From assembly GCA_001792895.1 (NCBI GenBank), contig MARA01000004.1, positions 2,170,001 to 2,234,000 of the forward strand: a DNA stretch of 64,000 nt, in the 5' to 3' direction. This document shows, piece by piece, positions 9,919 to 21,832 of the stretch. Below the pieces are notes generated by a model that was given only the letters and a program-made list of their open reading frames with translations, did not search any database and was not told where the DNA came from. The stretch is from Lentinus brumalis (Eukaryota; Basidiomycota; Agaricomycetes; Polyporales; Polyporaceae). Numbering within the stretch: position 1 is the stretch's first letter; every line of letters begins with the position of its first letter. The position numbers and the translations under genes were made by a program.

Positions 9919-11758
9919 TTACTTCAGCGACTTTCCGTCGATTCGGAACACCTTGAGTACGTCGCTGGGGTTCAGGTCGTCAGGTTGGTTGCGCTGGGGT
10001 GGGGCAGAGCCTCCACCTGGTCGTCGAGCTGGCACCTCTTCGTCGTCCGTGATGACAATGACGTCTTCGTCGTCGGGTTCACGTCCTATGCGTTTGCGCT
10101 TAGACGAGCCAGCCTGTACGTCCGGAGACTTGCGCTTGTGAGACCTCATAGTCTCGACCGGATGCAACACGTGGTGTAGAACCTTCGCCGATTTGGATGG
10201 GCTCGAGGGATGGCCAACCCGCGCTGTATTGATATTGTGGTGCTGCAGGCCAGCTTGCCGGATGCTCAGAGGTATGCGTCTATGTTCGCGTGAGCTCAGC
10301 TTGGATGACAGAGACAAGCCAGACTGCAAGGATGCGCACTTCGCTGGATCAAAGGTCAGGAGATTGAGGCCGCCACCCTTGACTCGCTCGCATCCTACGA
10401 TTGTCCTTGAATGACCACTATGCTGCAGAATGATAGGCAGCTTGTCGGTGACAATGACTGGACGCGCCCCTCGCAAAGCATCCCCGACGGTCAGGGATTT
10501 GGGCTGAGGGTCGCCACCAGAGAAGTAGTCCAGGATCCATTGGAGAAGTGGTTCGACGCCTGAGGAGGAGAGTAAACCTGGAGAATACCTGACGCTTGAG
10601 CTTGTAACACACCAGAAGACAGCTCAAAGTCAACCAGCTGCGCCCTAAAGGATTCGGCTGAGTACGTGTAAGCTAAAGAGAAGAGACCTTGACCCACGAG
10701 ATACCGCGATATGTGAAAGCCACATATATGTCTGTTCGCGGATAAGCACACACACACACATTTACAGGAATGAGGCAGGGGCAAACCTGCTGTTCCAATC
10801 CATTTGGGCGTGTCCAGCAATTCACGTCCCAGTTGAAAGGCACCTTCTTCGTCGTAACCTGTTTAACAAGTAAGGGCCGCCGGGCTGCTGTGTGGGAACC
10901 GACGCACCATCTCTCCAAGCCCTTTCCAGCAGGATCTGGAAGTTGCGAATCCCTGGCGGCACAGGGGCGTCCAGTAGCGGAAAGTATAAAGGCTGACGTT
11001 GTTGGTCCATGAGGGCAGCACACGCCATTAGATAATTTCGGTACCTGGGGTTGGATCAGCATGGAAACAAGGAGACGTTGGGACGCACACACCCGCAACC
11101 CCATGTGCGATCCCAAGGTTCTCCCTGCACATGCACCGCCTGTTCAAAACATAGCCACGCGCGTTCAGTGGGGCCCCGGTCGTGGGATCGTGTGAGTGCT
11201 TTCTTGAGCACAGGTATCAATCCTGAGTTTCGCGAGCAAGTTAGAATGAAAAGTGGGATTTAATGCAGCAGGGCTTACCAGGGCTGAAGTTGTGTGGTGG
11301 CTCTGTTGTCTGCAATGCATGCCAGAATACATTCTTTTCCTCATTTGTCATGTTGCGGCTCGGAAATGGGAGTGCCTTGAAGCCCGCCTTGGAAACAGGT
11401 TTCCATAAAGACTTGGAAGGCGACTTGGCTGAGAAACTTGTGGCGGGTGGCCTGTACCCGCCCTTCGAGCCTCCGGACGCTTCGTGTATCACGTTGATAT
11501 TAGTGCCTAAGTGCAAGGAGGTGATCAAACGCAACGTACTTTGAGGCTCGTCTGAGAGATGCTCCTCGTAGTGATGTCCACGCTGACGCGCTGACATCTG
11601 AGTTAAGTCCAAGGAGCATAGCTGACATAGAAACTTGTTCCTTAACGGACCGAGCAGTCAGCCACTTCCGCCGACGCCACGTTCACATGCACATACGGAT
11701 GATTATGGGCTACGAACTCAATCTCGTCGTCCGTAACGACGCTTCCTGTGCCAGGCAT
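9919..11758 (-). CDS. ZUFSP/C78-family ubiquitin peptidase (ZUP1-like)
   Basis: Cysteine peptidase of family C78, whose studied members (human ZUP1, yeast-type Mug105) cut ubiquitin chains, with a link to genome stability in human cells. Eight exons are placed; introns at 11598-11650, 11223-11278, 11045-11092, 10859-10907, 10732-10786, 10645-10697 and 10560-10612, all 48-56 bp. Catalytic landmarks in order: TWGCGYRNYLMAC (nucleophile Cys, split by an intron), PGIRNFQILLERAWRDG, PKWIGTADIYVAFTYRGISA, QLVDFELSSG, LLQWILDYFSGG, and LPIILQHSGHSRTIVGCE with the catalytic His. After the peptidase domain comes a basic, KRKR-containing region and an acidic DDEDVIVITDDEE stretch, which resembles a SUMO- or ubiquitin-interacting motif (inference). 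The N-terminal finger keeps HHYEEHL but only one Cys can be seen. The start at 11758 gives MPGTGSVVTDDE. Confidence 0.9.
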
Positions 11759-12003
11759 ATCAAAGATACTTGAGGACTTGGGTTGTCAGCTGGTAGAGCG
11801 TACTTCGAGCTGCAGGTCTGTGGAGTCCGAGTTAAAGCAAGCGTGATGCGCGTAAGCGCCCGCGTCGCGTCTGTATGAGCGTGATTCCGTCACGTGCGTG
11901 CGTCACAGGGCGACGCAAGCTCGGGAGTCGACGCGCGTCGAACTCAGAAACACCAAGTCCCTGCCTTGCACGCTCTCCTACTACTCTCCCCACCTCTGCA
12001 GTC
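11759..12003. promoter_or_regulatory. Divergent promoter between the C78 peptidase and PRE6
   Basis: Only 245 bp separate the two start codons, which face away from each other. It must contain both core promoters. CACGTGCG near 11892 is E-box-like. No TATA box is obvious. Confidence 0.5.
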
Positions 12004-13216
12004 ATGTCCAGGTCTTACGATCGCGGTATGTATTACCTCCAATGATTGCTATAAGTTATCTAACACGTCTGCAGCTCTCACTGTCTTCTCCCCGGATGGC
12101 CATTTGTTCCAGGTTGGTGGCGGACGGACAGTGTGCCTGATGTGTGTATTCAATGCATTTCGTTCGCAGGTCGAGTATGCATTGGAGGCCGTACGGAAGG
12201 GAACCTGTGCGGTACGTGATTGTGTTACTCCGCCCGCGTAGCTCTGACATCTCTCCAGGTCGGCGTGCGCGGGAAGGACGTCGTTGTGCTCGGTGTAGAG
12301 AAGAAGTCTGTCCTCCAGCTGCAGGATCCTCGGACTGTTCGGAAGGTCGCCATGCTGGACGACCACGTCTGCCTTGCCTTCGCTGGTGCGTGTCTTCGCC
12401 TTTGTAACTCGTAGACAAATACAGAACGTCGTACAGGCCTCACCGCGGACGGTCGTGTCCTGATCGACAAAGCGCGCATAGAGTGCCAAAGCCATCGCTT
12501 GACCGTGGAGGACCCTGTCACGGTCGAATATATCACGAGACATATCGCCGGGATTCAGCAGGTGAGTAACTCATAATTCGTATATGCAATGGCATTTCGA
12601 GCATGTCGCAGCGATACACGCAATCGGGAGGTGTTCGCCCATTCGGCATTTCTACTTTGATCGTCGGATTTGATCCACATGACACAAGACCACGTCTCTA
12701 CCAAACCGAGCCCGGAGGTATATACAGCGCCTGGAAGGTGAGCAAGCTCGCTTCTGGAATCCACTACGTTTGCTTAGTACGTTCCCTAGGCGAACGCTAT
12801 CGGTCGGTCGTCGAAGACTGTGCGCGAATTCCTGGAGAAGAACCACAAGGATGACATGTCTCGAGAAGACACGATCAAGCTGACCGTAAAGAGCTTGCTC
12901 GAGGTTGTCCAGACTGGCGCCAAGAACATTGAGATCAGCGTCATGGAGAGCTATGGGAAGATCACAGTACGTAGTTGGTATCTAACCAGTTGTGGCCGGA
13001 CTAACAGGTGATATACAGAGCCTAGATTTGGCGCAAATTGAGGCCATTGTTGCAGAGATCGAACGCGAGAAGGAAGCAGGTGCGTTGCATGAGTTCCAAA
13101 CCTCGCAATGTAGCTGATTTGACATTTTAGAGGCGGAACGGAAGCGATCCAGGCTTGCTGCCACGGCAGCGGGGCAAGCAGCGATGTCGCAAGCAGCGGG
13201 TGGCTCGGGGCAGTGA
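12004..13216 (+). CDS. PRE6: 20S proteasome alpha-type subunit 7 (alpha4)
   Basis: Alpha-ring subunit of the 20S core particle. Nine exons, all with GT-AG introns: 12026-12074, 12113-12169, 12212-12258, 12386-12436, 12562-12611, 12738-12789, 12967-13018 and 13080-13130. They splice to about 267 residues. The family signature opens the protein: [20 protein letters not shown], then [17 protein letters not shown]. Then follow [89 protein letters not shown] and [20 protein letters not shown]. The [19 protein letters not shown] stretch is diagnostic for alpha4 (PSMA7) rather than other alpha subunits. The N-terminal Thr nucleophile of beta subunits is absent, as expected. The C-terminus is a Lys/Ala-rich helix, slightly longer than in yeast. 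Confidence 0.97.
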
Positions 13217-13478
13217 GGATGTTGACTTTCTCAATTGTATTGTATTACCAGCCTCTGGACTCTCGTACTGCTGTCTGTATCGTGTCCGTCAACTTGAGTG
13301 GCCAATCAAAACGCAGGTGACACGATTCAGACGATGTGGCACTTGCGAGGTAAACGTAGGTCAGACGCGTGTAAGCGCTCTTGGCGAGCGCGATTGTCGT
13401 CACTGGACACGTCCCATTCCAAACTCAAGACACGACCACCATCTACTGTTTCTCTCATTTTCCCTTCGGCTGGACAGC

Positions 13479-16400
13479 ATGGATCCAGCCAGTGCCGGCA
13501 GCTCTAAGATGGCTCTCTCTGTGTCTGCGAAGCACATATTGCTGTCCGAGATACTCTCCGTTACGTCTGTGATGCGCAAGAACTCTAGATGGGCTCTGTC
13601 AACACCCTCGTTCACCACACGCGACTCTGCACTTGCTACCAGTCTAGGCTTGCGAGTGTCCAAGAGCGCGCTGAACACATACGCGTCCGGACACGGGAGT
13701 ACAGAGCAGGAGCTCATGACGGGCTTCCAGGAGCTGAAGCGACTTGTGAAGGACGTCGAAGGTGAGCAACTGTCTATGAACGCCTATCAATGACTCAACA
13801 GACGAGAACTCTGCCCAGATATACACTCATTACCGCTCAGTACGCTGCTTTCGCCATTCCTCGCGATCATCCGCTCCCCACTGTCTACGGGACCCATCAC
13901 TTCTGCTGCCCTCACCGCCATACACAACTTCTTCCTATGCGGGCTTTTCTACCCGGAAGCCATCTCAGTAGGCAGCACTCTTGCGGAACTGAGCGGCGCG
14001 CTCTCAAGTTGCAAGTTTGAGGCCAGCGACTCATCCGGAGACGAAGTGGTCCTCCTCAAGATCATGGCCGTCATTCACGACGCCATGTCCGGGAGCGTAG
14101 GACTGATGTTGGGAGACATTGAAATATGCGAGATGTTGGAGACTGTCCTAACTACGTCATGTCAGATGCGGTTAAGCGGTATGTCTAGTACAGCCCTTTT
14201 CGGGGCTTCGAATGTTAATGCATGTCACCAGAAATCCTCAGACGATCTGCGGAGGGAACTCTGCACCAGCTCGTGAGGACAGTGTTTGCTCGCCTGCACG
14301 ACTTCGACCCGGAAACCGAGGAGAGGAAGCTCGCGGATGACGGCGAGTTGGAGGGCAGCGACATGAAGATGAGCATGTCGCCATCTGTACTCCAAGCAGA
14401 GCAGACACCGTCGCCAACAGAGCCGCTTGACGAGCAATCAGGCAGCGACCAAGGGCAGCAAACCGACGCTATCCCTCAACTTGATCAACCACCGCCCGAG
14501 ACCCCAAGTGTTCCTCGAGCTCCATGTGAGTTCACTACTCGATGTGACTACTCGCTGCTGAAGTTGTCCCGTAGACGGTTTGCCGTCGATTCTGGAGCTC
14601 CTGCGCGTACTCATCAACATTCTCGACCCAAATGATCAGGCGCACACGGATTCAACACGTCTTACTGCTCTGCGGACATTGAACGTCGCATTCGAAGTGT
14701 CTGGAACTCGCATATGCGCGTATCCCTCGCTCTTCGCTCTTGTTCTTGACCATGGCTGCAAATATCTCTTCCAGCTTGCGCGCTCTGACCATCCAGTGGT
14801 CTTGCAGACCGCCCTCCGTACTATCGTCACGATGTTTGAGACGATGCGACCAAAGCTGAAACTCCAATTGGAGCTCTTCCTGGCATTCACGATCGACAGA
14901 CTGGCGAATCCCGTCCCTTCAGGGCCAAAGAACGCATTGGCACAGAAGGCTTTGACTGGCTCTCCCAGAGGGGGCACACCCGTACCAGGCACCCCCCTGC
15001 TTGGGCCTCCTGAATCAGACCCAGAGAAGATCCCTACGACACCCCGGCTGTTGGTGCCTCCTGCTCGTGGCGATACTCGGGAACTGCTCCTGGAGACTCT
15101 TTGCCAGATATCTCGCCACCCAAGTTTCATGGTCGACCTGTACACGAATTATGACTGCGACATGAACTGCGAGAACATGTTCGAGCGCCTCATTGAATTC
15201 GCAGCGAAGGTAAGTTATGTGCTCTCTCTCTCTCTCTCTCTACTCCGCCCACGCATACACCCGTCGGTTCCACAGGGTATCTATCCTGCTCAAAGCATGG
15301 GGGGCCCGGATCATCAACAACAGAATGCCCAGTATCTTTGCTTGGACTTGATACTTGCGTTTGTCGGCCGAATGACTGCGAGGGCAGAAGGCGTAAGTTA
15401 CATGACCTCGATTTCGATTATCTGTTCTGACAAGCTCATTTAGGCGAGCGAAGCGTGGCCGATAGTGAGCCTTTCGCTTCACTTCAGTATGGGGGTTGCT
15501 GATGGTACTTAGGATTTCCCTCCAGCGGAGCAACTGCAAAGCACGAAGTCGAAGAAGAAGCTCATTCTCACGGGTGCAGCTCGCTTCAATGCGAAGCCCA
15601 AGACCGGTCTAGCCTTCTTGGAGGAGAACAAGTTGATTTACAACGACCCCGAAGAGCCTCGACCGCTCAGTCTTGCGAAATTCCTCAAGAGCTCTGCTCG
15701 CATTGACAAGCGCTTGTTGGGTGATTTCATCTCGAAGCCGGAAAATCTTGAGCTGCTCAAGGCCTTCATGACTCTTATGGACTTCAAAGGCGTACGTACC
15801 AGAGGGAAACGTTGAGTTACGTTCGGCTCTCATCTCACTGCGCCGTCGCAGAAACCCGTCGCCGAGGCAATGCGTGAGTTGTTAGAGACATTCCGGCTAC
15901 CCGGAGAGTCGCAGCAAATCAATCGGATCACGGAGACATTTGCGGAGGTTTACTTCGCCACCGGCCCTGGTACGTACGCAGTCTGTCGTGCCTTCATGAC
16001 GACTCACACACCGCTAGATGAGGTGAAGTCTCAGGATGCGGTTTATGTGCTTGCGTACTCGATCATCATGCTGAACACGGACCAACACAACCCGCAAATC
16101 AGAGTGAGCCGCCACGATATGGTCTTTCACTTCTCATGCTGAACATAAAGCAGAAACGCATGACGCTCGAAGATTACAAGCGGAACTTGAAGGGTGTGAA
16201 CGATGGCAGCGATTTTTCGGATGAGTTCCTGGTAGGTTGGATGGTTTCCGGCTGGAGCCTCTCACTAATCGCCAGCATAGTCAAACACCTACGAATCAAT
16301 CCGTAGGCGGGAGATTGTGATGCCTGAGGAGCACACAGGACAGCTGGGTTTCGAATACGCGTGGAAGGAGCTGCTCGCGCGTACGCGACAAGCTGGTACG

Positions 16401-18999
16401 CAGCGCCTTCCAGAGACCTCTTTTGGAGGTGCAGCTCACGTTATGTGTTATGTGTGCAGGTGACCTTTTGACATGCAACACATCCTTGTTTGATGCGGAC
16501 ATGTTCAAGGCCGTGTGGCGATCAGTCGTCTCTGCGATTGCCTATGCCTTCATCACCTTCGAGGATGACTACATCATCGAGCGCGCCATCTCTGGTTTCC
16601 GTCAATGTGCCACGCTCGCGAGGCATTTCGATATGCCCGATGTCTTCGACTTCGTCGTCATATCACTATCACAGGCTACTTCGCTCTTGTCGGAGGCACA
16701 GCCCTCGCAGGTGCCCAACTATCCTGTGGTGGATATTGACGGACAGCCCGTCACAGTGTCTTCTCTCTCTGTGAAATTCGGCACGAACTTCAAGGGTCAG
16801 CTCGCCGCAGTGGTCCTCTTCAACATTGTCAATGGCAACGCGAATGCCCTGCGGGAAGGTTGGACTCAGGTACGTCCCGTCTTCAATCATGGATGCGTCA
16901 ACACCAACATAGAGTTCCCCTACAGATCTTCGAGATGTTCCAGACATTATTCTTGCACTCTCTCTTGCCAGCGCGTATGCTTCAGATGGAAGATTTTCTT
17001 GGTGGAACGTCAGTCATCCCCCTCCGTCGCAGTCAACCCGCCAGGACAGCGCCAAGATCAGACGGTCTCCTCTCCGCGCTGTCATCGTATCTCATGACGC
17101 CGTATGGCTCAAGCACCGATGCTCTAGTGCCGGACGCCACGGACGCAGACGTTGAGAAGACGCTCTGTACGATTGACTGCATCTCAACGTGCCGCCTGGA
17201 CGAGTTGTACTCGCAGATCATGTAAGTTTTGTTAAATTCCCAAAGACATGTTGTTGGTGCTCATCATAGTCTCGAAGGCAACTAGAGCCAGAAGCGTTGG
17301 TCGCGGCCGTCCGTGCTCTCGAGGCACTCGCGCACGAACGCACTGTGGCAAAGCTCAAGCTCGAATCTGATGAAGTTGCCACTGTGCAAGCATCTCAGGG
17401 CGGGGAGTACACCTTGCCATACGACCCTGCAGCAGTCTTCTTGCTTGAAACCATGGTCAGCATCGCACGTCAAACGCCACAGCATATTGAGGAAGTTTGG
17501 TATGAAGACGTGTCGAAGTGCACTTGTGTTCGCACTGACTTTCTTTCAGGCCCATCGTCTTCGAGCATCTCTCCGCACTTCTTGCCACGCCGACGCAGTA
17601 CAGCATCCTACTCATCGAGCGTGCTGTTGTCGCGTTACTTCGACTGTGCCTAATCTTAGCGGAACGGGTAAGTGAATGCTTTGTGCGCATTGTGATCATT
17701 ATTGGCTCATGAGCGATGCAGCATACCCTCCGTGATCAGATATACCTGTCTTTCGACCTGCTTGCCAGGTTACCACCAACGATAGAGAGTGCCGTCGCAG
17801 GGCAGGTAGTCGCGGGTCTCACCCTGATCTTGCAACAACACCCGGACATCGTCCGCTCACAGACTGAGTGGAATGTGGTCTTTGCTCTCCTTCGCTCGAC
17901 CATCTCGCACCCAGAGGCTTCGAGACAGTCCTTCGAGATCCTTGCAGGTCTTGTGGCAGAGAACAACCAAGAGCTCGTCACGCCAGACAACTTCACCGGG
18001 CTCGTCAATGCGCTAGATGACTTCGCTACCGCGGCCGGCATCGCCGTGGACGCTCAACAGCAAGGGAGACGCACGCAGTCACTGACGGCTGCCAAGTGAG
18101 TATGACGATATCCGCAATCATGTCCACGGCTCACATGCTCATTAGCTCACCTATTGTCGAACGCGGACGCAAGGCCGTCGATATGATCGCTGACCTCAAG
18201 AAGTGCTGGGCTAGATTCGAGGAAACGGCTGGTATACGGAAAAGTCAAGGTGAGTCTGCCTACGCGCTTATGCACCTTCCTGATACTGACTTCACATAGT
18301 GTGGAGACAATTCTGTCTTCCTATACTGGTTTCCTTGGCTCGTCAAGCGTCGAACACCTCGCGCGAAATCAGGAATACAGCCATCGTACATCTCCAGCGC
18401 ATCCTCCTCGGACCGCATCTGCCTCTGGACGACGGTAATCACAATCAGATTGAGGAACTTTTCAACCGCGTCATCTTCCCGCTTCTCGACGAGCTGCTCA
18501 AGCAGCAGGTCTTCATGCGAGATCCGATGGGCACGCCCGAAACACGCCTGCGCGCATCTGCGTTGTTGTGCAAGGCGTTCATGCAATTCGAGGCGCGTGA
18601 GGGCCAGACGGCAGACATCCGCGTACTGTGGATACAGGTCCTCGACCTGCTCGACAGGCTCATGCACGTCGATCGGCGAGATCAGCTGGTACGTCTGCCC
18701 CGACCAACCCGGAATGAACAGCAGGACGCGAAAAGCTAACTGCGTTTGTGCATATACAGTACGAAGCGGTGCCGGAGTCGCTGAAGAACGTGCTTCTGGT
18801 CATGAACGCCACCGGCCTCCTCGTTCCGCCAAGCTCGCCCGAGGACGACCGGGATGAGCACCAGATTGCCCTGTGGGCAGCGACGCACGAGCGGATCGAG
18901 CGGTTCCTGCCCGGATTCTTGGACGAGATTATTCCTGCGCCACCACCGAAATCTGCCATCGTTCCTGCTCCGGCAGAACCACAGGCCCCGAGTTCATAA
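13479..18999 (+). CDS. GBF1/Gea-type Sec7-domain ARF guanine nucleotide exchange factor
   Basis: Large ARF-GEF of the early Golgi that loads GTP on ARF1 for COPI recruitment. The gene spans 5.5 kb with many short introns. The order matches GBF1/Gea1/Gea2. First is the DCB domain, where the first intron (13762-13818) joins KDVE to DIHSLPLSTLLSPFLAIIRS. Next are the HUS region (FDCDMNCEN-type box, here NYDCDMNCENMFERLIEF) and the Sec7 domain at about 15560-16390: LIYNDPEEPRPLSLAKFL, FRLPGESQQINRITETFAEV with the catalytic glutamic-finger Glu, AYSIIMLNTDQHNPQ and MTLEDYKRNLKGVNDGSDFS. HDS-type helical repeats continue to the end. Within the Sec7 domain Y-S, M and D occupy the positions that confer brefeldin A sensitivity. 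The start at 13479 is MDPASAGSSKMA. The stop is TAA at 18997-18999 after a proline-rich tail. I did not fix every exon border. Confidence 0.95.
15226..15242. repeat. CT dinucleotide microsatellite in an intron of the ARF-GEF gene
   Basis: A (CT)n run lies just after the donor that follows EFAAK, inside the intron pyrimidine tract. Confidence 0.85.
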
Positions 19000-19533
19000 T
19001 CGTCCTGTCATCGTCGCACTACTGTTGTTGCACTAGTATATTTATGAATAGTTATCTCCTGGAGGCAGCAGCTTATGTTGATGGCGAGATACATGCGTGT
19101 TGTGTGACCCCTGTGATCGGCGAGACTACTCAAAGGACCGAGAATAGGATAGACTGATCGCAATGTGTTCGGTGTGGAGAGTTGTATGTTTGACAGCGAA
19201 AGCAAGGTGCGTGTCGATGGATGGTTAATGGCATTATGCGTGCATTAGTGCGCTAGACAGTAAAGAGACGAAATTCCAACGCGGGCTCTACGGGTATGGT
19301 AACGGGGTAGGTAGTAGATAGTGACAGTACTAATGAGACGGATGAGACGAGGGAGAAAACAGAACAGCACCGGTACGTGTGTAGCTAGCACATAACTCAT
19401 TCATAACAACATCATTAGGGATTAGGGGAAACAATCCAATCTTTACATTCCGTCCTTGCCTCCGAAAGCCCGATGCGATAGAGTCTCGGCACCACTGGTG
19501 TCACTGCCATGTCAACCGCGGGCGGTCAACCGG
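19000..19533. other. Convergent intergenic region between the ARF-GEF and the epimerase
   Basis: Both flanking genes end here. The sequence is less GC-rich than the genes and shows no coding frame; it should carry two 3' untranslated regions. Confidence 0.5.
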
Positions 19534-21391
19534 TCAAGGATCGTTGTTCGGCCAGCTGTTCTCGGCCTTGAGCTTGTCGATCATGTCCCGGAGCGCGTCG
19601 TGGTTGAATTCCGGCCGCTTGAGCTTGTAGCCGATGATGTTCTTGATCTTGTCCGCGCTGAAGGCGACCACGTGCTTCTTCAAGTTGTAGACGTCCATGT
19701 ATGACGAGAAGTGGGTGTTGGGGATGGGAGGCTTTGAGGTGGTGATCATGGTCGTCCAAGTGCTCACATGGACCTCATTGATATCTTCAATGATGTCCTC
19801 GAGGCGGAACTGTAAGGTCGCGAGAAAGATGTAAGATCTCTGCTACGGACGTGAAGAGAAGGAGTCGCACCTTCGCAGCGATGTTCGTCACGAAGTTGTG
19901 GAAGTCGAACGTCGTGCCAAAGAAGGACGTGATGACGTTACCCAGTTCGACGAACGTGAGTTTCGAATCATCCTCCTACGAAATTTTCGTCAGACAACGG
20001 ATGAAAGCTGGACTGACAGACAACTCACGATGTTGAAGAGAGGCGCGATGATCTTCTTGGACGGAGGAACCATGCCTTCGACTTCATCAACCTTACTCTT
20101 CTCGTTCTTGAAGGCGATCTCCTCGCCGGCGAGTGCGTCAGCCTCTGTCCGGCCTGTCTTCGCCATCCATTCTGCAGCAGCCCACATCGCACCAACGATG
20201 TCGTCCACGTGGACTGTATGTGATGGGTATTTTCCGGGAGAATTCCTGGCGTATTGTGAGAGTTGTTCGGCAGCAGGTGATCAACAGCACTCACAAGGCC
20301 TTCATAGGCTGCTTAAGGTGACCATAGCAAGCGGCGACAGCAATGAAGGGAACCAGCGCTAGATACGACAAGACGAAGGTGAACGGACGTGCAAAGCATC
20401 GCTGGGGTAAAACACGTACCCGTGTAGTTGATGTAAGGACCATAAGGGAGTGCTGTCCGGACAATGACAAGGTTGAGGCTGCCCAGAGTTAGTTGAGGTA
20501 TACGAGGGACCAATAAAATCGGGACTCACTCCTCGATCGCGCCTAATGCACGCAGAGCCTCATGCCACCATGTCCCGAGAACGCCCTCGGGCTTAACCTC
20601 CTCCTTCTCATCATGCGACCCGCTCTCCTTGCACTGATAAAAAGGGTGCTGTATCCGGACGTATGCCTTGACTTTCCGCTTCGCCGCCTCAAGTCCGACC
20701 AACCGCGCGATCTTAAATGTGTGACTAATTTGGATCTGCGAGGCGCATCACACGAGCCGAGTACGACAGGTGCGCTAAGCGGGCTGCGAGGCGCAGACAA
20801 TGGGAGGCACTCACCCCTTCTGGCCGGTCCCATTGGATCTCGCCCGTGAGGTCGAAGATGTAGTCAAACGGCTCGTTTCCTTCTCTTGGGTCGAAACACG
20901 ATGCGACAGTTGCTTGAAAGAGAAGAGGAAGGGAGCTCGGTGACCGCAGCGACAAAGTAGTCGCGGGGAGACTTACCAGCAACCGTGAGATTTGCCTGGC
21001 GGTACTCGACGTTGGGCTGCTTCAGGACATTCGGGAAGACTGAACCAAGGTATCTGTGCAGCGGTGTGAATGGCCGGGCTCCCACAACCATAGTAGCCGA
21101 AAGAGCCTTACGTAGTAGCAGGCGCAACGGAGTACTTGTCCACGATGCGCAGATTCTGCGCGGGCGAGAGGGTTGGGACCATGACAATCGGGCCATAACG
21201 AGCAGAAGGTGCATACCTCGACAAGCCGCTCACCACCATCGGGCGGAACGAGGAGGGCAGCGAGATGTCGTGAGCAGGTGTTGAGGCCGCCTGAGTTGCG
21301 CGTGCCGCGGTGTGCGTCCATGATGAGCGGCGGGAAGGGGGGCAGGGGGAATACACGCACCGAAGATGATCGCGTTTGGCTTCCTGGACAT
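19534..21391 (-). CDS. NAD(P)-binding Rossmann-fold epimerase/dehydratase-like protein
   Basis: Extended short-chain dehydrogenase related to NAD-dependent nucleotide-sugar epimerases. The substrate is unknown. The start at 21391 gives MSRKPNAIIFGG, then, after a 70-bp intron, LNTCSRHLAALLVPP, which forms a GxxxxxRxLA-type dinucleotide motif. Further introns lie at 21156-21216, 21054-21111, 20913-20976 and about 20735-20814, with more downstream. Readable parts in order are NLRIVDKYSVAPATTYLGSV, EYRQANLTVA, DYIFDLTGEIQWDRPEG, HTFKIARLVGLEAAKR, NLVIVRTALPYGPYINYTG and HVDDIVGAMWAAAEWMAKTG. The C-terminal exon has NTHFSSYMDVYNLKKHVVAF, IIGYKLKRPEF and ends SWPNNDP. The R-x-x-x-x-YGP-x-x segment fits the substrate-binding part of epimerases. 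The usual YxxxK catalytic pair is not evident in the parts I read. Confidence 0.8.
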
Positions 21392-21832
21392 CGGGGAGAC
21401 GGCGAGGAGCGCAGGGGAGAGGGAGAGAAGAAGTCGAGAGAGATTGGGACTGGGTGATCAACGACGATTTAGCAGAGCGTGGATGATGGGCAAATGTCCG
21501 TCCCAGCGTAACCGAGCCGGCTGTGGCTGTCCAGATACGGCAGGTAGGAATCGATCTCGATCAACGAGACTGGCCTCTTCGCTGTCTGCAACGACGGCGA
21601 CGAGCGGCGACGGCGTGGACGGGAGGTGGAAGAACGGCGAGCACGACCAGGACGCGCGCGATGGCCCTCACAGTTTTCAGCGCGGCCGCAGCCAGCCAGG
21701 CGCGATCACCTCGGGCTCGACTTCAGCCCTGCCACAGCCGCCCATATCCAACGGCCCGACAGACAGCACGACGGGTAATAGCGCGTAATTCATCCTTCCA
21801 TAGTCTCGAGTAAGTACACCTCCTTCGCCGCC
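21392..21832. other. Intergenic region between HIBADH and the epimerase
   Basis: Promoter side of the epimerase gene and 3' flank of HIBADH. Long but unconvincing plus-strand frames here are rich in Arg and low-complexity residues and look like chance frames in GC-rich DNA. Confidence 0.4.

Noticed and set aside
10560..10588. A 29-bp intron in the C78 peptidase gene
   Set aside because: Too short to splice. Using the upstream GTGTGT donor at 10612 gives a normal 53-bp intron and a sensible junction (ELSSGVEPLLQW).
11517..11549. A 33-bp GT-AG intron in the second exon of the C78 peptidase gene
   Set aside because: Too short, and the sequence reads through in frame without a stop, so it is probably coding.
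13762..13818. Apparent frameshift at the first splice junction of the ARF-GEF gene
   Set aside because: Using the nearer acceptor at 13801 puts the next exon out of frame. The acceptor at 13818 (TGCCCAG) is in phase and gives DIHSLPLSTLLSPFL, so no frameshift is needed.
21366..21813. Overlapping plus-strand frames of about 100-140 codons
   Set aside because: Arg/Ser-rich, no domain, and they overlap the epimerase start and promoter; typical chance frames in GC-rich DNA.
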